From CAMBDR01 sp046597185 (lineage in GTDB: Bacteria > Pseudomonadota > Gammaproteobacteria > Burkholderiales > Burkholderiaceae_D), in NCBI GenBank assembly GCA_046597185.1, contig JBKJLF010000881.1, positions 1 through 8,528 on the forward strand: a stretch of DNA of 8,528 nucleotides, read 5' to 3'. The notes beneath the pieces are model-generated. The model had not been told where the DNA came from and did no database searches. It saw nothing but the letters and a program-made list of their open reading frames with translations. Shown here in pieces: positions 6,601 through 8,528 of this stretch (position 1 is its first letter; each line of letters begins with the position of its first letter). The position numbers and the translations under genes were made by a program.

Positions 6601-7634
6601 TTGAACAAGCCGATGCCTCCACCGCCCGTACCTATGGCGGCACGGGTCTGGGTCTGGCGATTTGCAAACGCATCCTTGATGCCATGGGCGGCAGCATCAA
6701 AGTGGCGAGCAAACTACAGGTTGGCACCACCTTTAACCTGTGCCTGCCACTCACACCGGGGGTCGCCCCGCCAGACCAGGGCAGCGAATCGGCCACCCCA
6801 AACCACGCATGGCAACTTGCGATTTTATGCGCCGAAGATGGTGCCACCAATCAAATTATTGTGCGCGATCTGGTTGAAAGCATGGGGCATACGATAGACA
6901 TTGTGGAAAATGGTAAACAGGCTTTAGCCGCGCTGGCCAGCCACGCCTACGATCTGGTGCTGATGGATAGCCGCATGCCCGAAATGGATGGCATGGAAGC
7001 CTTACGTTTGCTGCGCGAAGGTGCGCATCAGGTACGCGATGCGCACATTCCGGTGATTGCGGTGACCGCGAACGTATCGCAAAACGAGCGCGAGCGTTTT
7101 TTTGAATGTGGTGCCGATGGTTTTATCGGCAAACCAATTCCTGAAGCCGAATTGCGCAACGAAATCGGGCGCGTCATCAACACACTAATTCAGCGTGGCA
7201 AGCAGCTGCAAGCCCGAAGCGACACCCCCGCCGCCGGGATAGCGGCACCCCAGGCTCCCGCCACCACGCCAAGTGCTGCGGCGCTCGCCGAGCCTGTGGT
7301 CGCCGAGCCTGCACGAGGCTATCATCCATTACTGGCCTTTAGTCCGGCGGCGCGCCAAAACCTGATCGGCATGTATCTGGCCGAAGCACCGCGCCTGCTG
7401 CAACTGGCGCGTGAACAACTCGCCGCCAGCGATGCGCCTGGCCTTGCCATGACAGCGCATAGCTTAAAAGGTTGTTCCGGCTATTTTGATGCGGGCGAAC
7501 TCACGCAAATATGCCGCACCCTGGAAATGGCCGCCAAGGCGCAAGACTGGGGCCAGGTAGAGCAATCGTTTCCTGCCTTCGAAGCCACCACCATGCAAGT
7601 GATTGAAGCAACCCGCACGCTCAGTTTTGATTAA
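3666..7634 (+). CDS. Hybrid sensor histidine kinase with dCache, HAMP, three PAS, REC and HPt domains
   Basis: This is a 1322-residue membrane-bound paralogue of the preceding kinase. In order: TM1 (about 8-30), a periplasmic double-Cache sensor (33-315, with the Cache-like DDRWFF at 142-147 and a VVGTGIDI strand), TM2 (319-341), HAMP (342-395), PAS (406-525), a PAS_3-type domain (532-660), PAS (669-790), HisKA with SHEVRTP (His816), HATPase_c with N-box N930/N934, G1 DSGIGM from D962 and G2 GGTGLGL from G991, REC with E1057/D1058, phospho-acceptor D1101 and K1156, an Ala/Pro linker, and HPt with AHSLKG (His1265). All relay residues are present. dCache domains usually bind small periplasmic ligands such as amino or organic acids; I cannot name this one. 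Compared with its neighbour it has a full sensor and one more PAS. The output regulator is not in the window. The start is supported by GGAG 6 nt upstream. Confidence 0.94.
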   Translation: MFVGLREKVVLFIITAIFTIGSVTLWMVNSIQKRDQQDHALQAAERQVQFHKERTLAAIQADLALSLKMADSDIVRRWARHPGDFQHDPAARQEFSSFLTLFSTHQTFIASAPEAKLFYLDQAAISAPSVKPTQALRESNADDRWFFATLTQKNPYNFNIDHNNALKTTKLWTNVVIKDQGQAIGVVGTGIDIGHFINEFINSSIPGLTNIFINEEGLIQGHRQQSLIEQNAELEKKVNRSTIWRMLGSDEERQQLKLALANAQAQGLSNLPSNVGKATRLVLTLDGRPHNLAVAYLPPLKWYAVAAYDATQLSDFNDFLPVLAVMLIGLLLAALMVLSIGNRLVVAPLQRLAEGARRLADGDYQVRLAAHGADEIGQLTEAFNRMAEKIAQTRQQSQITLKTLHASEQRFAAILNAVPDPILITRISDGMVVEINAEVSRNTPTLRTDIIGKTIEELGIWIFPEDRQRFLDLIKSQKRVRNFSCETAMLGVHRYDLISAALIELDGIPHVLSISRDATEQLRQEAALRRSYDMLARIQQIAGMGIWQWHLETDRMLWSKTIYEIYRLPIPNEAGLEPGFVGSMPSLHAFNYIHPQDQQRCLEEVQRTLSQRQMVASQFRIITQHGTVLTLQLEGEVTLDDQGNVNYIFGFTQDISERINAERAIRASEEKIAILFQTIPEFLAISRFPGGRFVNLNEGFERATGWSRDEALGRTGLELGLWQDPDDRARFAELLARDGVLRSLEANFVRKDGSLWRGSACAAIADINGEKYITQAVHDVTELHHQQAAARASETARQAAEAANQLKSDFLAMISHEVRTPLGGVIGMLRFALRAQELAPDTRNKLQISLSNAEILLQIINDILDYSKYEAGKMQLDMLDFDLHGLVRDVVSILIERAETRGLNLYAEIEPGLPLWWYGDPTRLRQILVNLIGNAVKFTHQGEVRVKVGLDQDCQIAISVRDSGIGMSADTMNRLFQKFEQADASTARTYGGTGLGLAICKRILDAMGGSIKVASKLQVGTTFNLCLPLTPGVAPPDQGSESATPNHAWQLAILCAEDGATNQIIVRDLVESMGHTIDIVENGKQALAALASHAYDLVLMDSRMPEMDGMEALRLLREGAHQVRDAHIPVIAVTANVSQNERERFFECGADGFIGKPIPEAELRNEIGRVINTLIQRGKQLQARSDTPAAGIAAPQAPATTPSAAALAEPVVAEPARGYHPLLAFSPAARQNLIGMYLAEAPRLLQLAREQLAASDAPGLAMTAHSLKGCSGYFDAGELTQICRTLEMAAKAQDWGQVEQSFPAFEATTMQVIEATRTLSFD
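7285..7311 (+). repeat. Short direct repeat in the REC-HPt linker
   Basis: The 12-mer TCGCCGAGCCTG occurs at 7285-7296 and 7300-7311 with a 15-bp period. It encodes two Ala-Glu-Pro motifs in the Ala/Pro-rich linker between the receiver and HPt domains of the second kinase. It keeps the frame and probably only changes linker length. Confidence 0.7.
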
Positions 7635-7646
7635 GGCATCGCCTTA
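7632..7646. terminator. Small hairpin between convergent genes, possible weak terminator
   Basis: TAAGGC (7632-7637) pairs with GCCTTA (7641-7646) around the loop ATC, giving a 6-bp stem that includes the stop codon of the second kinase. Only three T residues follow on the + strand and no clear T tract on the other, so termination would be weak. It fills most of the 22-bp gap between the convergent stop codons, the usual place for a shared terminator. Confidence 0.35.
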
Positions 7647-7656
7647 TTTCCCTACC

Positions 7657-8469
7657 TCATTGCCATAAACGCGGGTCAACCCGATAATAGCGTTGAAACT
7701 CCTCAAACAGGCGCGGGTGATGCTGCGCCAAATTATGCGGCTGGCAAAAAAAGGTTTCGCTGACCACGGCAAAAAATTCGGCCGGATTGGTGGCACCGTA
7801 AAAATCGATGGCATTGGCCAAAGGCGCTGCCAGCCCCGCATCGTCATCATCAGCGCCCACCTGGTCTTGCCCAAGCTGTTGCTGCTGCTGATGTTGTTGT
7901 TGCTGATGTTGCTGCTGTTGAACCTGCTGCAAGCGTTCAAATTCCTGCCCCAACACTTGCGACCAGCGCTGGTAAGCCGCGCGGCTGGGCAAGGCGGGTG
8001 CGCCATTGCTGTGGCCGGTTTCACTGTCGAGTTGATGGGCAAATTCATGGATCACCACATTATGCCCACTGTCAAACGATTGTGTCGATTGCTGCACATG
8101 ATCCCAGGCCAAAATCACGCGCCCGTCATTCCACGACTCGCCCGCCAAGGTTTGGCTGGCATGGGTCACCACCCCGCCCACGCCAAATTGATCGCGCGGC
8201 ACCACAAACGAGGAGGGATACAGCAAAATCAAGCCCAAGGCCGGGAAAACCTGCGGCAACCAGGGTAACCAGACCTTCGAGCGCAAGGAGCGCTGGTAGG
8301 CGGACTGGTTCAAGATCAACAAACAAGCTTGGGCTGCCACCGTGACCCGCATTTCATCGCTCACCATCAGGCCACCACAGCCGATAAACTTCTTTTGTGC
8401 CAAAAATTGCAAAATCAAGCGCTTTAACTGCTGCTGTAAGGGCGGCGGCATTGCTTGATACGGCGCCAC
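7657..8469 (-). CDS. mtfA: MtfA-like M90 zinc-dependent peptidase with polyQ insertion, 5' end missing
   Basis: The product belongs to the MtfA (Mlc titration factor A, peptidase M90) family. Counting from GTG 8469, it has CGGL and the conserved DEMRVTVAAQACL block (38-50), the zinc motif HEFAH (141-145) and NPAEFFAVVSE, whose Glu231 matches the third zinc ligand of E. coli MtfA (E212). E. coli MtfA is a cytosolic aminopeptidase-like enzyme that also binds the glucose repressor Mlc; a role outside enterobacteria is not established. The spacing from the second His to that Glu is 86 residues here against 59 in E. coli, the excess being a Gln/His-rich insert (181-198) plus an acidic run. GTG 8469 is probably not the true start: family members have about 30 more residues, and the frame stays open leftward as Arg-Asn before entering an inverted copy of its own sequence. 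ATG 8451 is a less likely start. The gene converges on the second kinase. Confidence 0.85.
   Translation of the reverse strand: MAPYQAMPPPLQQQLKRLILQFLAQKKFIGCGGLMVSDEMRVTVAAQACLLILNQSAYQRSLRSKVWLPWLPQVFPALGLILLYPSSFVVPRDQFGVGGVVTHASQTLAGESWNDGRVILAWDHVQQSTQSFDSGHNVVIHEFAHQLDSETGHSNGAPALPSRAAYQRWSQVLGQEFERLQQVQQQQHQQQQHQQQQQLGQDQVGADDDDAGLAAPLANAIDFYGATNPAEFFAVVSETFFCQPHNLAQHHPRLFEEFQRYYRVDPRLWQ
7876..7929 (-). repeat. CAG/CAA repeat encoding a Gln/His tract in the MtfA-like protein
   Basis: On the minus strand, 15-bp units of the type CAG-CAR-CAR-CAA-CAT follow each other about three times, encoding a QQQQH pattern and ending in five Gln. The tract forms residues 181-198, in the segment between the zinc motif and the Glu ligand. 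Mixed CAG/CAA codons suggest a tract kept or selected at protein level, not a pure slippage product. Acidic DDDD (residues 207-210, bases 7840-7851) follows closely. Confidence 0.9.
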
Positions 8470-8528
8470 ATTACGGCAGCAGTTAAAGCGCTTGATTTTG
8501 CAATTTTTGGCACAAAAGAAGTTTATCG
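8382..8528. repeat. Large inverted repeat at the window end, likely fold-back junction
   Basis: Bases 8382-8434 and 8476-8528 are perfect reverse complements over 53 bp. Including 8435-8439/8471-8475 the arms reach 58 bp with one mismatch (8435 against 8475). The 31-bp spacer is 8440-8470. The left arm is conserved coding sequence of the MtfA-like gene. In the gene's frame the right arm reads as a Cys/Lys/Phe-rich string unlike any MtfA N-terminus. The right arm is cut by the window edge, so the repeat may be longer. It is best explained as a fold-back chimera in the source read or assembly; a real inversion-duplication is possible. Confidence 0.9.

Noticed and set aside
7693..8268. Leu-rich open frame on the + strand opposite the peptidase gene
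   Set aside because: The hydrophobic run is the antisense of the CAG/CAA repeat, and the minus-strand protein has clear M90 motifs.
8382..8528. Insertion-sequence terminal inverted repeat or attachment site
   Set aside because: The arms are peptidase coding sequence with only 31 bp between them; there is no transposase or target duplication.

Overview
The window reads as chromosomal DNA of a Gram-negative proteobacterium. A betaproteobacterium (Burkholderiales or a relative) is my best guess. This rests on protein style (dCache/HAMP/multi-PAS hybrid kinases, an MtfA-type M90 peptidase), moderate GC, GGAG ribosome sites and a perfect FNR/ANR-type box. Genus cannot be fixed by eye. The right edge looks like a contig end.

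Layout. Bases 1-346 hold no convincing gene: they contain a perfect TTGAT-N4-ATCAA box, a TACAAT hexamer and a leader with a GCTG tetranucleotide tract followed by a 12-bp tandem repeat. Bases 347-3580 (+) encode a 1077-residue hybrid histidine kinase (TM, short sensor, TM, HAMP, PAS, PAS, HisKA, HATPase, REC, HPt). After 85 bp carrying a perfect TATAAT, bases 3666-7634 (+) encode a 1322-residue paralogue with a full double-Cache sensor and one more PAS domain. A small hairpin ends this gene. Convergent to it, 7657 to about 8475 (-) is an MtfA-like zinc peptidase with a Gln/His-rich insertion. Its 5' end is lost in an inverted repeat (8382-8439 against 8471-8528) that runs into the window edge and looks like a fold-back junction.

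How the genes work together. The two kinases are tandem duplicates. Their catalytic halves are nearly superimposable, while the input halves differ by a missing Cache subdomain (first copy) and an extra PAS (second copy). Each carries a complete His-Asp-His relay in one chain (H565, D850, H1020; H816, D1101, H1265), but no response regulator is in view, so the output partner must lie elsewhere. The pair could heterodimerise or share a target; that is inference. The peptidase is convergent and need not be functionally linked.

A recurring feature is short in-frame tandem duplication at flexible points: leader, juxtamembrane GNI repeat, heptad duplication before the kinase core, REC-HPt linker, and the polyQ insert of the peptidase. 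I see no CRISPR array, transposon, tRNA/rRNA or defence system, and no clear evidence of a wholly new system. The best leads are the divergent-input kinase pair, the repeat-bearing leader and the odd right end.
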